A stretch of 64,000 nucleotides of DNA from Roseateles amylovorans (GCF_025398155.2 NZ_CP104562.2:2604001-2668000); one strand, 5' to 3'; numbered from the stretch's first letter, positions 43,699 through 52,163 are shown. Notes: generated from the letters alone by a model not told the origin. Translations and numbers: made by a program.

Positions 43699-44456
43699 CG
43701 CGATGCCTTTCTGGCCTTCTTCTTTGCCAGACGTGAGGCTTTAGGCAGGGGCGATCCGCGAGCATTGCGGGTGTCCGCGGAGGGGACTGGCGCGATCGGC
43801 GCGATCGGTATGTTGGAGGCGGTGGGCGCAATGAGCGCAATGGACGCGGTGGGCACCATCGGCTGAAGGGCTTCGGTCGATCCGGTCGAGCCGGCACCTG
43901 TCGATATCGATGCCGACGCGATAGGCGCGCTCGGGGCAGACGGGGCGCGCTGCACTTGCGATGCGAGGTCCGTCTGGGCGGTGCGAGAGAGCGATGCTGT
44001 GGCCGCGGCCGCAGGCGCACGGTCGACCCCGGCGGGGGACGACGGACGCATCTGCCGCTCGATGGCCCGTTCCGCATAGCGGTTGAAGCGCCAGGCGGTG
44101 CCATCCAGGGTGATGCGTCGCCAGGTCTCGCGCTTTTCGCCCGGTGTCAGGACGGGCCAGTTCTGCACTTCATCGAAGGTGCGGCCGCAGCCCTTGCAGA
44201 GCTCGTCGCCCTGACTGGTCGAGCAGATGGCGATGCAGGGCGCATCCGGCGTGGTGTCGTACCAGGCCAGCCAGGCGGCGCGCGCGGCGGGCGGCATGCT
44301 GTCTTCGTCGCAGGTCGACTCGTGGTGGAACACCATCAGCGCGTAGACCTCCGCCAAGGCATGCAGCTCCGCGCTGAGGGTGACGCCGTCACCCGGGGCG
44401 CGTGCGCGCCACCAGTTGATGGCGGATTCGATATCGGTGATGTGGAGGCCGGCCAT
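43695..44456 (-). CDS. DUF3717 + DUF1289 fusion protein with long low-complexity tail
   Basis: Function unknown. From ATG 44456 it is 253 residues. Residues 1-40 match DUF3717 (ITDIESAINWWRARAP...TLSAELHALAEVYALM). Residues about 72-125 match DUF1289, a Cys-containing small domain: PCIAICSTSQGDELCKGCGRTFDEVQNW, LTPGEKRETWRRI, with four cysteines that could bind a metal or cluster. The last 120 residues are Ser/Ala/Ile/Pro repeats (SAPSAPIASAS; IPIAPIAPVPS) ending in a lysine-rich KKKARKASR. The open frame continues far upstream across trpS but is not coding there. Confidence 0.82.
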   Translation of the reverse strand: MAGLHITDIESAINWWRARAPGDGVTLSAELHALAEVYALMVFHHESTCDEDSMPPAARAAWLAWYDTTPDAPCIAICSTSQGDELCKGCGRTFDEVQNWPVLTPGEKRETWRRITLDGTAWRFNRYAERAIERQMRPSSPAGVDRAPAAAATASLSRTAQTDLASQVQRAPSAPSAPIASASISTGAGSTGSTEALQPMVPTASIALIAPTASNIPIAPIAPVPSADTRNARGSPLPKASRLAKKKARKASR

Positions 44457-44602
44457 GGGAGTGTGCGAGAGGAGAAGGCTGCGGGACGAATCGTGAGGAA
44501 CAAGGGGGCAGGTCGTGAGGCCTTTGGGCCTTGAGGCCTTGAAGCGCTGAGGTCGCGAGGTCGCGAGGTCGTGACGGCGACCGGCAGGGCCTATCCACCC
44601 GT

Positions 44603-45607
44603 TCAATAGGCCAGGCCCATCGCGACGCGAACCTCCTTGAGCGTCTTGCGTGCCACCGCACGGGCACGTTCGGTGCCCACCTCCACAATCCAGTGCACCT
44701 TCTTCGGATCGGCCAGCAGTTCGTCGGCGCGCTCGCGCCAGGGTGCCTGCTCGCGCTGGATGGCGTCGATCAGCGGCTGCTTGCAGTCCAGGCAGCCGAT
44801 GCCCGCGCTGCGGCAACCGGCGTCGATCCAGGCGCGGGTGTCGCTGTCGGCGTAGACCTGGTGCAGCGCCCAGACCGGGCACTGGGTCGGATCGCCCGGG
44901 TCCTGTCGACGAACCCGCTGCGGATCGGTCGGCATGCGGCGAACCTTGTCGGCGACCACCTCCGGCGCGTCACGCATCGCGATCGCATTGCCGTAGGTCT
45001 TGCTCATCTTGCGACCGTCCAGGCCCGGCAGGCGGGAGGTCTCGGTCAGCAGCGCCTGCGGCTCCGGCAGCAGCGGGGCATAGAGGTGGTTGAACCGGCG
45101 CGCCACTTCGCGAGTCACCTCGACATGCGGCGCCTGATCCTCGCCGACCGGCACGAAGCCGGCCTTGTAGATGAGGATGTCGGCCGCCTGCAGCAACGGA
45201 TAGCCAAGGAAGCCGTAGGTGGCCAGTTCGCGGTTCTCCGCCACCATGTCCTTGTAGCTGGGCATGCGCTCCAGCCAACTGGAGGGCGTGCTCATGGCCA
45301 GCAGGGTGAACAGCTCCGCATGTTCCGGCATGCGGCTCTGGATGAACAGCGTCGCCTGTTCGGGATCGACGCCGGCCGCCAGCCAGTCCACCACCATGTC
45401 GTAGACGCTCTGCTCCAGACCCTCGCGGTGCTGGTAGTGGGTGGTCAGCGCATGCCAGTCGGCCACGAAGAAGAAGCAGTCATAACTGGATTGCAGGCGC
45501 ACCCAGTTCTTCAGCGCCCCGTGATAGTGGCCAAGATGCAGTGCACCGGTGGGACGCATGCCGGACAGCACGCGCTGGCGCGGCAAAGGGTTGGATTGGT
45601 CGTTCAT
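44603..45607 (-). CDS. trpS: Tryptophanyl-tRNA synthetase
   Basis: Charges tRNA-Trp. Class I synthetase of 334 residues. Signature HxGH is in MRPTGALHLGHYHGAL, KMSKT in GLDGRKMSKTYGNA; tryptophan-pocket segments ELFTLLAMSTPSSWLERMPSYKD and GFLGYPLLQAADILIYKA are present. ATG 45607 has no ribosome site; the upstream strand is a ttcgcc-rich hexamer repeat. Divergent from purN across 327 bp. Confidence 0.95.
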   Translation of the reverse strand: MNDQSNPLPRQRVLSGMRPTGALHLGHYHGALKNWVRLQSSYDCFFFVADWHALTTHYQHREGLEQSVYDMVVDWLAAGVDPEQATLFIQSRMPEHAELFTLLAMSTPSSWLERMPSYKDMVAENRELATYGFLGYPLLQAADILIYKAGFVPVGEDQAPHVEVTREVARRFNHLYAPLLPEPQALLTETSRLPGLDGRKMSKTYGNAIAMRDAPEVVADKVRRMPTDPQRVRRQDPGDPTQCPVWALHQVYADSDTRAWIDAGCRSAGIGCLDCKQPLIDAIQREQAPWRERADELLADPKKVHWIVEVGTERARAVARKTLKEVRVAMGLAY

Positions 45608-45934
45608 GGCGAAGGCGAAGGCGAAGGCGAGGGCGGAAGCGGTGCGGTGCGGTGCGGAGCTGGGGCGCGGGGCGGATGAACGGAACGAGTGGAACGGGTG
45701 AAGCGGGCGGAAGGTTTGTCAGCCCGCGATCGACGTAGGCGTGCCGTCCTGTTGCCGTCTGAAAGGAATTGGCGGCCGCGCGGTGGGCGCATCGTCAAGG
45801 CCGGGAAGGCGATTGTAGGGATGCGGGCCCTCGATCGTCGACCTGTGGCCATTCACGGCGATGAACGCACGGTCGGTGGCGGTTGAGCGGTCAGTGGCGT
45901 CGGTCGACGGGGCGCTTGGCTACACTGCCGGCCC
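45608..45934. other. Divergent gap between trpS and purN, with gaaggc repeats
   Basis: About 327 bp. Next to the trpS ATG (45609-45631) there are 3-4 copies of ggcgaa/gaaggc, then ggtgc-type pentamer copies (45641-45656). No gene is evident; I see no trp leader peptide or T-box-like structure. Confidence 0.6.
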
Positions 45935-46573
45935 ATGAAGAACATCGTCATCCTGATCTCCGGCCGCGGCTCCAACATGGAGGCCATCGTCAAGGCCTGC
46001 GCGGCCGAGGGCTGGCCCGCACGCATCGCGGCGGTGATCAGCAACCGGCCGGAGGCAGGCGGGCTGGCCTTTGCGCAGTCGCATGGCATTGCGACGGCGG
46101 TGGTGGATCACAAGCCCTTCGGAAAGGGCGACGCAGCGCGCGCCGCCTTCGATGCGGAACTCCAGCGGGTGATCGACGGCTTCGCACCGGACTTGGTGGT
46201 GCTCGCCGGCTTCATGCGCATCCTGACGCCCGGCTTCACCGGGCATTACGCCGGCCGGATGCTCAACATCCACCCGTCCTTGCTGCCGGCGTTCACCGGG
46301 TTGCACACCCATCAGCGGGCGATCGAGGCGGGCTGCCGGGTGGCCGGCGCGACGGTGCACTTCGTGACCGCGGAACTCGACCATGGCCCGATCGTGGCGC
46401 AGGCCGTCGTGCCGGTGCTCGATGGCGACGATGAATCGGCGCTGGCGGCCCGCGTGCTGTCGCATGAGCACCGCATGTACCCGAGTGCGGTGCGCTGGTT
46501 CGTCGAGGGGCGGCTGGTGATCGACGGCGCCCGGGTGCGTCATCGGGACGGTGAGTCCCAGATGTTCGGCTGA
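45935..46573 (+). CDS. purN: Phosphoribosylglycinamide formyltransferase
   Basis: Third step of purine synthesis, formyl transfer from 10-formyl-THF to GAR. It is 212 residues. MKNIVILISGRGSNMEAIVKAC binds the phosphate; NIHPSLLPAFTGLHTHQRAIEAG carries the catalytic Asn and His; VHFVTAELDHGPIVAQA carries the catalytic Asp. Start ATG 45935. purM is not adjacent, as is usual in betaproteobacteria. Confidence 0.95.
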   Translation: MKNIVILISGRGSNMEAIVKACAAEGWPARIAAVISNRPEAGGLAFAQSHGIATAVVDHKPFGKGDAARAAFDAELQRVIDGFAPDLVVLAGFMRILTPGFTGHYAGRMLNIHPSLLPAFTGLHTHQRAIEAGCRVAGATVHFVTAELDHGPIVAQAVVPVLDGDDESALAARVLSHEHRMYPSAVRWFVEGRLVIDGARVRHRDGESQMFG

Positions 46574-46626
46574 GCGCGGCGCGGTCGACCTCCTGGACCT
46601 GACGAAGACGATCGGGTCATGGCAGC

Positions 46627-46645
46627 CCGAGGGCTTTGCCCTCGG
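46627..46645. terminator. Hairpin between convergent purN and DUF1345 genes
   Basis: CCGAGGGC-TTT-GCCCTCGG, a perfect 8-bp stem in the 84-nt gap between two convergent genes. No long T run on either side, so terminator function is inferred from position and stability. Confidence 0.55.
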
Positions 46646-46657
46646 TCGCCGATGGTT

Positions 46658-47308
46658 TCAGCTGAGCAGGCTGGCCAGCATGTTGATGGTCAGCGCCAGC
46701 ACCACCGTGTTGAACACGAAGGCCAGGACAGTTTGCACCAGCACCAGCCGTCGGATGGGTCGGGCGCTGACGGCGACATCCGAGGTCTGGGAGGTGGCCG
46801 CCAGCGTCACCGCGAAATAGACGAAGTCCAGGTAATCGGGCTGCGGGTCGTCCCCGGGGAACTCCACCCCGTGCGGCGCATTGGGGCCGGTGTGGAACAG
46901 GCTGGCATACGCCAGCGCGAATTCCACCGGCAGCAGCAGCCAGGAGCCGGTCACCGTTGCGAACACCACCAGCAGATGGGGCCAGCCGTGTGCGATGCCG
47001 GCTTCGCGCACCTGCGCCAGTTCCAGCGCAATCGCCGCCAGGCTGGCCAGCGCGCCGACCATGGCCAGGCCCAGTACGGTCGGCATGCCGTCCGCGATGG
47101 CCTGGGCCTGTGTTTCCACATCCTCCGCCGCGGTGCGCAGCATCATCTGCAGCACCAGCGTGAGATAGGTCCAGACGCCGGCGCTCCAGCCCAGCAGCAA
47201 CCGGGTGTGCCACGGCAACTCGCTCGGCCAGAGCAGGGCCAGAAGGGCGCCGACGGCCGCGCCGATCAGCAGGCGAGGGCGGCGCTTGAGCTGGTGCAGC
47301 AGGGGCAT
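46658..47308 (-). CDS. DUF1345 membrane protein
   Basis: Integral membrane protein of 216 residues from ATG 47308, matching DUF1345: helices at about 9-27, 35-57, 70-88 and 96-120, the conserved PDYLDFVYFAVTLAATSQTSDVAVSARPIRRLVL, and a last helix LAFVFNTVVLALTINMLASLL. The TSQTSDV segment resembles a pore or turn motif but function is unknown. Further in-frame residues upstream to 47473 overlap the DUF1653 gene and are not conserved. 80 nt after the DUF1653 gene on the same strand. Confidence 0.85.
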   Translation of the reverse strand: MPLLHQLKRRPRLLIGAAVGALLALLWPSELPWHTRLLLGWSAGVWTYLTLVLQMMLRTAAEDVETQAQAIADGMPTVLGLAMVGALASLAAIALELAQVREAGIAHGWPHLLVVFATVTGSWLLLPVEFALAYASLFHTGPNAPHGVEFPGDDPQPDYLDFVYFAVTLAATSQTSDVAVSARPIRRLVLVQTVLAFVFNTVVLALTINMLASLLS

Positions 47309-47388
47309 GGGGCTTGGGGCATGGATCAGGGATGCGCAACAGTGCTTGCGGAAACCGTGCGGGACGGAGCGCAGGCGGCGGGCGGGGT

Positions 47389-47664
47389 TCAGTCGCTCAC
47401 GCGTGCGAAGCGGGGCACGGTCCGGCCATCGATCTCGATGGTCCCGAAGAACATCTCGTATGGGCGAACCCACAGGCCACTGTCGTTGTAGAGCGGTGCA
47501 TACAGCACCATTGGCTCCAGCGTTTCGCTGTGGCGCACCACGCCGCGCAACTCGTACTCACCGCCCTTGTAGTGGCGATAGCGTCCCGGCGGCGCGCTCG
47601 GCAGGGGTGGGAGCGGATCGCCGGCGCCGTGAGGCGTGGGGGAAGAGGAGGCGGCTTCGGTCAT
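47389..47664 (-). CDS. DUF1653 domain protein
   Basis: Small cytosolic protein (91 aa from ATG 47664). The DUF1653 core is clear: GRYRHYKGGEYELRGVVRHSETLEPMVLYAPLYNDSGLWVRPYEMFFGTIEIDGR. The first 25 residues are Ser/Pro/Ala-rich linker. Its frame stays open for another 500 codons upstream, antisense to rsmB; that part is a by-product of GC-rich codon use. Function unknown. Confidence 0.85.
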   Translation of the reverse strand: MTEAASSSPTPHGAGDPLPPLPSAPPGRYRHYKGGEYELRGVVRHSETLEPMVLYAPLYNDSGLWVRPYEMFFGTIEIDGRTVPRFARVSD

Positions 47665-47772
47665 GAATTCCCGAGGTTCAAGGGCAGGGTGGTGCGGTGA
47701 TGGTGCACGGAGTTCGACACCATCCGACGGGGCTGTACCGCCGGCACCGGGCAGGCCGGGGATAATCGGCGG

Positions 47773-49041
47773 ATGCATCCTAATGCCCTTCTCGAACTCA
47801 CCGCCGAACTCATCGACAGCCTGCTGCTGTTCGACAAGCCGGCCGACACCCTGGTTTCCGCCTTCTTCCGCGAGCACCGTGCCCTGGGTCAGCGCGAGCG
47901 CCACGCCCTGGCCGAAACCGCCTATGCGGTGCTGCGGCGCCGTCCGCTGCTGCAGCATCTGGCGCAGTCCGGCCGTGGGCCGATGTCGCGGCGTCTGGCC
48001 ATCCTGGCCTGGGAGGGCAACGAATCCTTCCTCCGCGGCGCCCTCAACGAGTTCGAACTGCAGTGGCTGCAGCAGGTCAAGTCGGTCGATCGCAGCAAGC
48101 TGCCGGCCAAGCTGCGCCACAACCTGCCGGACTGGTTGGTCGAGCCGCTGCAACAGCGGCTGGGCGATGAGCAGTTCTGGGCCCTGGCCGAAGCGGTCAA
48201 TCAGAGCGCGCCGCTGGACCTGCGGGTGAACACCCTGAAAGCCAAGCGCGACGAGGTGCAGGCCGCCCTGAAGACCAGTGGCTTCAATGCCGCGCCCACC
48301 CCCTATTCCCCGTGGGGCCTTCGACTGGAAGGCAAGCCCGCGCTGCAGAAGCTGGACGTCTTCATCAGTGGCCAGGTCGAGGTCCAGGACGAGGGCAGTC
48401 AGTTGCTGGCCCTGCTGACCGAGGCCAAGCGCGGCGAAATGGTGGTGGATTTCTGCGCAGGTGCCGGCGGCAAGACGCTGGCGCTGGGCGCCTCGATGCG
48501 GAACACCGGTCGCCTCTATGCCTTTGACGTGTCGGGTCACCGGCTCGAGAAGCTCAAGCCGCGGCTGGCGCGCAGTGGCTTGTCCAACGTCTATCCGGTG
48601 CAGATCAGCAGCGAGCGCGATGACCGGGTCAAGCGCCTGGCGGGCAAGGTCGACCGCGTGCTGGTCGATGCCCCGTGCTCCGGCCTGGGCACGTTGCGTC
48701 GCAATCCGGACCTGAAGTGGCGGCAGTCCGCAGAGGGTGTGACCGAGCTTCACGCCAAGCAACTGGCGATCCTGAACAGTGCCTCGCGCATGCTCAAGCC
48801 TGGCGGCCGACTGGTCTATGCGACCTGCAGCCTGCTCGAGGAAGAGAACGAGTCGGTCGCCCAGGCCTTCGCTGAGGCTCACCCGGAATTCGAACTGCTG
48901 CCGGCGCAGGACGTGCTGGCCCACGCACAGGTGCCTGAGGAGCGCATTGCCACGCTGTGCGAGAACGGTTTCCTTCGACTGTGGCCGCACCGCCATGAGA
49001 GCGATGGTTTCTTCGCGGCGGTCTGGCAACGCAGGAATTAA
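47773..49041 (+). CDS. rsmB: RsmB-type rRNA cytosine-C5 methyltransferase
   Basis: SAM-dependent m5C methyltransferase of the RsmB/NOL1 family, probably acting on 16S rRNA C967. Length 422. An N-terminal NusB-like helical part is followed by the fold with VEVQDEGSQLLALL, VVDFCAGAGGKTLALG (motif I), LVDAPCSGLGTLRRNPDLKWR (motif IV, Cys for release) and LVYATCSLLEEEN (motif VI, catalytic Cys). Unusually for rsmB it is not next to fmt. The exact rRNA target could differ, since several paralogues exist. Confidence 0.9.
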   Translation: MHPNALLELTAELIDSLLLFDKPADTLVSAFFREHRALGQRERHALAETAYAVLRRRPLLQHLAQSGRGPMSRRLAILAWEGNESFLRGALNEFELQWLQQVKSVDRSKLPAKLRHNLPDWLVEPLQQRLGDEQFWALAEAVNQSAPLDLRVNTLKAKRDEVQAALKTSGFNAAPTPYSPWGLRLEGKPALQKLDVFISGQVEVQDEGSQLLALLTEAKRGEMVVDFCAGAGGKTLALGASMRNTGRLYAFDVSGHRLEKLKPRLARSGLSNVYPVQISSERDDRVKRLAGKVDRVLVDAPCSGLGTLRRNPDLKWRQSAEGVTELHAKQLAILNSASRMLKPGGRLVYATCSLLEEENESVAQAFAEAHPEFELLPAQDVLAHAQVPEERIATLCENGFLRLWPHRHESDGFFAAVWQRRN

Positions 49042-49168
49042 GGTCTTTCCGGGCGTGCCGCCTGCCCTGTGGAAGGGCGGTTGTCGGCGCTGCAGGGCGG
49101 TAACTGTCCTGTAACGACGGGCAGTTCGGGTGATTTCTGCGCGCCTGAGCGGGAAGACCGGCCTGAAT

Positions 49169-49182
49169 TGGAGATAGATCAA
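49169..49182 (+). promoter_or_regulatory. FNR-type box upstream of the desaturase gene
   Basis: TGGAGATAGATCAA matches TTGAT-N4-ATCAA at eight of ten positions, with one perfect half-site. Its centre lies about 43-44 bp before the start expected from the TACAAT at 49207-49212, the class II activator position. Confidence 0.5.
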
Positions 49183-49206
49183 AGACGCAATCTAGGGAGG
49201 CTCGCC

Positions 49207-49212
49207 TACAAT
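49207..49212 (+). promoter_or_regulatory. -10 element of the desaturase promoter
   Basis: TACAAT, 48 nt before the ATG. No good -35 lies 17 bp upstream, which fits an activator-dependent promoter. Confidence 0.5.
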
Positions 49213-49260
49213 CGAGCCTCTTGTGGACAACTGGCTCCTTGTGAGCAGGGTTAGGACCTA

Positions 49261-50484
49261 ATGAACGTTTTGATGACTGTGCACGACGGTGTACTGAACT
49301 GGCTGATCAACGGCCTGCTCGGCGCCAGCTGGTGGCAGACGCTGGCCTATACGCTGGTCGTGACGCACATCACGATCGCGGCTGTGACGATCTTCCTGCA
49401 CCGCGCCCAGGCGCACCGTGCGTTGGATCTCGGCCCGATCCCCTCGCACTTCTTCCGCTTCTGGCTGTGGATGACCACGGGCATGGTCACCCGCGAGTGG
49501 GTGGCCATCCACCGCAAGCACCACGCCAAGTGCGAAACCGAAGAAGATCCGCACAGCCCGGTCACCCGTGGCATCAAGACCGTGATGACCCGTGGTGCGG
49601 AGCTCTACCGTGCTGAATCGAAGAATCAGGAAACCATCAAGAAGTTCAGCCATGGCGTGCCGGACGACTGGATGGAGCGCAACGTCTACACGCGCCACTC
49701 GGTGCTGGGCGTCTCTTCGATGCTGATCCTCAACGTGGCGCTGTTCGGCGTGATCGGCCTGTCGATCTGGGCGATCCAGATGGCGTGGATCCCGTTCTGG
49801 GCGGCCGGTGTGATCAATGGCGTGGGCCACTACTGGGGCTATCGCAACTTCGAGGCGCAGGATGCGTCGACCAATGTCTCCCCGTGGGGTCTGATCATTG
49901 GTGGCGAAGAGCTGCATAACAACCACCACACCTACCCGACGTCGGCCAAGTTCTCGGTCAAGCCGTTCGAGTTCGACATTGGCTGGGGCTACATCCGGGC
50001 CATGGAGATGATCGGCTGGGCCAAGGTGCGCAAGACGGCGCCCCAGATGCGCACCGGCGCCATCAAGGCCGAGGCGGACAAGGACACGCTGGAAGCCATC
50101 ATCGCCAACCGCTACGAAGTCATGGCGCGTTATGCCCGTGAACTGCGCGGCGCTTGCAGTGAAGAACTGCGCAAGCTGAAGGAATCGGGCGAGCAGCACA
50201 GCGTGAAGTTCCATCAGTTCAAGCTGGCTCAGCGTTGGCTGCATCGCGATGCGGACAAGATCCCGACCGCCTACCAAGCCCAGATCGAAGGCGCCCGTGC
50301 GGCCAGCCCTGTGCTGGACAAGCTGGTGACCATGCGTGAAGAGCTGCGTCAGCTGTGGACCCGCACCAATGTGTCGGCTGAACAGCTGGTGCATGACCTG
50401 CAGGCCTGGTGCCGCAAGGCCGAGGAAAGCGGTATTGCCGAGCTGAAGGCGTTTGCCTTGGGCCTGCGCGCAGTCCGCGCCTGA
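49261..50484 (+). CDS. Membrane fatty acid (acyl) desaturase with extra C-terminal domain
   Basis: Di-iron delta-9-type acyl desaturase, introducing double bonds with oxygen in the inner membrane. Histidine boxes HRAQAH, HRKHH (in VAIHRKHHAKCETEEDPHSP) and ELHNNHHTYP are all present; helices at about 22-45, 65-80 and 160-190. The desaturase part ends near residue 270. About 130 more residues form a soluble helical tail (EVMARYARELRGACSEELRKL ... LHRDADKIPTAYQAQ ... LWTRTNVSAEQLVHDLQAWCRKAEESGI), whose pattern reminds me of the C-terminal part of ISL3-type transposases. ATG 49261 has AGGA 5 nt upstream. Confidence 0.9.
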   Translation: MNVLMTVHDGVLNWLINGLLGASWWQTLAYTLVVTHITIAAVTIFLHRAQAHRALDLGPIPSHFFRFWLWMTTGMVTREWVAIHRKHHAKCETEEDPHSPVTRGIKTVMTRGAELYRAESKNQETIKKFSHGVPDDWMERNVYTRHSVLGVSSMLILNVALFGVIGLSIWAIQMAWIPFWAAGVINGVGHYWGYRNFEAQDASTNVSPWGLIIGGEELHNNHHTYPTSAKFSVKPFEFDIGWGYIRAMEMIGWAKVRKTAPQMRTGAIKAEADKDTLEAIIANRYEVMARYARELRGACSEELRKLKESGEQHSVKFHQFKLAQRWLHRDADKIPTAYQAQIEGARAASPVLDKLVTMREELRQLWTRTNVSAEQLVHDLQAWCRKAEESGIAELKAFALGLRAVRA

Positions 50485-50535
50485 TCATGGCAACGACCTG
50501 ATGGCTGCTTGCGCGGTCGGTCAGTCAACGCAGAA

Positions 50536-50559
50536 AGCGCCCCACTGGGGCGCTTTTTT
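50536..50559 (+). terminator. Intrinsic terminator of the desaturase gene
   Basis: AGCGCCCC-ACT-GGGGCGCT followed by TTTTT (six T in a row including the last stem base), 52 nt after the stop; a textbook intrinsic terminator. Confidence 0.95.
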
Positions 50560-50723
50560 ATTGCCCTGCGCCTGGGGGGGAGGGGTGCGGCCATATCGGG
50601 TGCCATGCGCTCGCCATGTCCCGGGCGGCATGCTTTGTCGCCGAGCGCCCCTACCGACGGCTGGTCGTCTATAGCGCGTCATAATTTAACGGTGACCGAT
50701 CGAATCACGACAAGGAGATGGCC

Positions 50724-51248
50724 ATGACGTCCAACCGCAATCAATCTATCGTCGGCTTGCGCGCGACCGTGCTCGCGCTCGGTTTGGCTGCGGTGGGACT
50801 CACTGCCCACGCCCAAGCCGAGGTGAAATTTACCGAGCCCTCCCGGTTCAGCGATGTGGGGGAGAACGAGCGTGATCGTGAGACCGCGATGAAGCAAATC
50901 CAGGAGCACATTGAAGCCCTGGCGCGCCGCGAGCTGCCGGGACGGCAACTGAAGATCGAATTCACTGATGTCGATCTGGCCGGTGAATTGGAGCCTCGCG
51001 GTGGTGCTTTCAGCCGCATCCGCGTGCTGCGCACGGTGACGATTCCTCGCATGGCATTCAACTATGTGTTGAGCGAGAACGGCCAGGAGATCAAGGCGGG
51101 CAAGGCCAGCCTGCGTGACATGAACTACCAGGACGGCGCGAATCGCTACTTCGACAGCGAACCGCTGCGCTACGAGAAGAAGATGCTGGACGATTGGATG
51201 GCCAAGGAGCTGCTCGGCAAGGATCGATTGGCGCGCGTCACGCCTTGA
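50724..51248 (+). CDS. DUF3016 exported protein
   Basis: Periplasmic protein of unknown function. AAGGAG (50712-50717) abuts ATG 50718, so ATG 50724 at 6 nt spacing is the likely start (174 aa). Signal peptide ATVLALGLAAVGLTAHAQA. The mature part matches DUF3016: VKFTEPSRFSDVGENERDRE, LKIEFTDVDLAGELEPRG, RVLRTVTIPRMAFNYVL and GKASLRDMNYQDGANRYFDSEPLRYEKKMLDDW. Flanked by strong terminators on both sides, so it is a single-gene unit. A CATAAT at 50680-50685 may be its -10. Confidence 0.87.
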   Translation: MTSNRNQSIVGLRATVLALGLAAVGLTAHAQAEVKFTEPSRFSDVGENERDRETAMKQIQEHIEALARRELPGRQLKIEFTDVDLAGELEPRGGAFSRIRVLRTVTIPRMAFNYVLSENGQEIKAGKASLRDMNYQDGANRYFDSEPLRYEKKMLDDWMAKELLGKDRLARVTP

Positions 51249-51287
51249 TCTGGATGGTCTTTGACCGTGAACGGTCGCCCAGAAATA

Positions 51288-51317
51288 AGAAAACCCGCCA
51301 GCGGCGGGTTTTCTTTT
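51288..51317. terminator. Bidirectional terminator between DUF3016 gene and rpmG
   Basis: AGAAAACCCGCC-AGC-GGCGGGTTTTCT, a perfect 12-bp inverted repeat with T runs in both directions, in the 88-nt gap between convergent genes. Serves both. Confidence 0.95.
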
Positions 51318-51336
51318 GGCAAGGAGCCGGGCTGAA

Positions 51337-51507
51337 TTACTTCAGCTTGGTTTCCTTGTACAGCACGTGCTTGCGTGCCTTGGGGTCGAACTTCATGAAT
51401 TCCAGCTTTTCGGGCGTGGTCTTCTTGTTCTTGTTCGTTGTGTAGAAATGACCGGTGCCGGCAGTGGATTCCAGCTTGATCTTCTCGCGTCCGCCTTTGG
51501 ATGCCAT
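51337..51507 (-). CDS. rpmG: 50S ribosomal protein L33
   Basis: Short gene (56 aa) read directly from the minus strand: MASKGGREKIKLESTAGTG, then HFYTTNKNKKTTPEKLEFMKFD and PKARKHVLYKETKLK. This is the cysteine-free L33 form, which does not need zinc. Start ATG 51507, 22 nt after rpmB, in the usual rpmB-rpmG order. Confidence 0.97.
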   Translation of the reverse strand: MASKGGREKIKLESTAGTGHFYTTNKNKKTTPEKLEFMKFDPKARKHVLYKETKLK

Positions 51508-51529
51508 GGTGTCGCTCCTGATTCAGTGA

Positions 51530-51763
51530 TTAGGCTTGACCGCGGGCACGCAGGTCGGCCAGCACGGCGTCGATGCCCTTCTTGTCGATCAGACGCAGCG
51601 CGGCGTTGCTGATGCGCAGACGGACCCAGCGATTTTCGCTTTCGACCCAGAAACGGCGGTATTGCAGGTTCGGCAGGAACCGGCGCTTGGTTTTGTTGTT
51701 GGCGTGGGAAACATTGTTCCCGACCATGGGCTTCTTGCCCGTGACTTCGCAGACGCGTGCCAT
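51530..51763 (-). CDS. rpmB: 50S ribosomal protein L28
   Basis: 77 residues: MARVCEVTGKKPMVGNNVSHANNKTKRRFLPNLQ is diagnostic, ending LRLIDKKGIDAVLADLRARGQA. Only one cysteine, so a zinc-free form. Start ATG 51763. Cotranscribed with rpmG. Confidence 0.97.
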   Translation of the reverse strand: MARVCEVTGKKPMVGNNVSHANNKTKRRFLPNLQYRRFWVESENRWVRLRISNAALRLIDKKGIDAVLADLRARGQA

Positions 51764-52163
51764 GAGGACACTCCGATACTTGTCATCCAGCGACCACCCA
51801 GTCGACCCAGCCTCATTGCTGGTCCGCGGGCGGCGGCCTCACCTCGCCATAGGGTGGCGGTAACCCGTGCTTCAAAGGCTGATGCCCTCAAGCTTCACTT
51901 CAGTTTCTCTTCATTGCCCGAAGTCCTTCACAGGATGTCGGCCAAGGAAAACGGCGACTGTAGCACAGACGATCGGGCCCGCGCAAAGTCGGGCCCGCAT
52001 CGGATTGGGAATGCACCTCGGACAGGTGCATCGGACAGGTGAATCAGAACGACACATCTGAACCGCGCCTCAGAACGACGCCTCAGAACGACGCATCAAG
52101 GCTGCCAATCCGGCGGTGACCGCGGAGGGCGCCGATCACGCCCGCCGCCGGTGCCGCTGCGGC
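51764..52163. other. Gap between rpmB and trxB with short tandem copies
   Basis: About 400 bp. The left part should hold the rpmB promoter, which I cannot place with confidence. At 52019-52046 a 14-bp ggacaggtgcatc-type unit is repeated, and at 52070-52095 tcagaacgacgcc is present twice with diverged copies on both sides. No gene. Confidence 0.55.

Noticed and set aside
45608..45934. trp attenuator or T-box before trpS
   Set aside because: No Trp-codon leader peptide or paired stem set could be seen; the region next to the ATG is a hexamer repeat.
47665..49182. 500-codon open frame on the minus strand continuous with the DUF1653 gene
   Set aside because: It is exactly antisense to rsmB, has no conserved domain and an Arg/Gln/His-rich composition typical of a shadow frame in GC-rich DNA.
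50071..50484. Insertion sequence remnant at the desaturase 3' end
   Set aside because: No inverted repeats, no DDE catalytic region and no frame break; at most a captured C-terminal segment.
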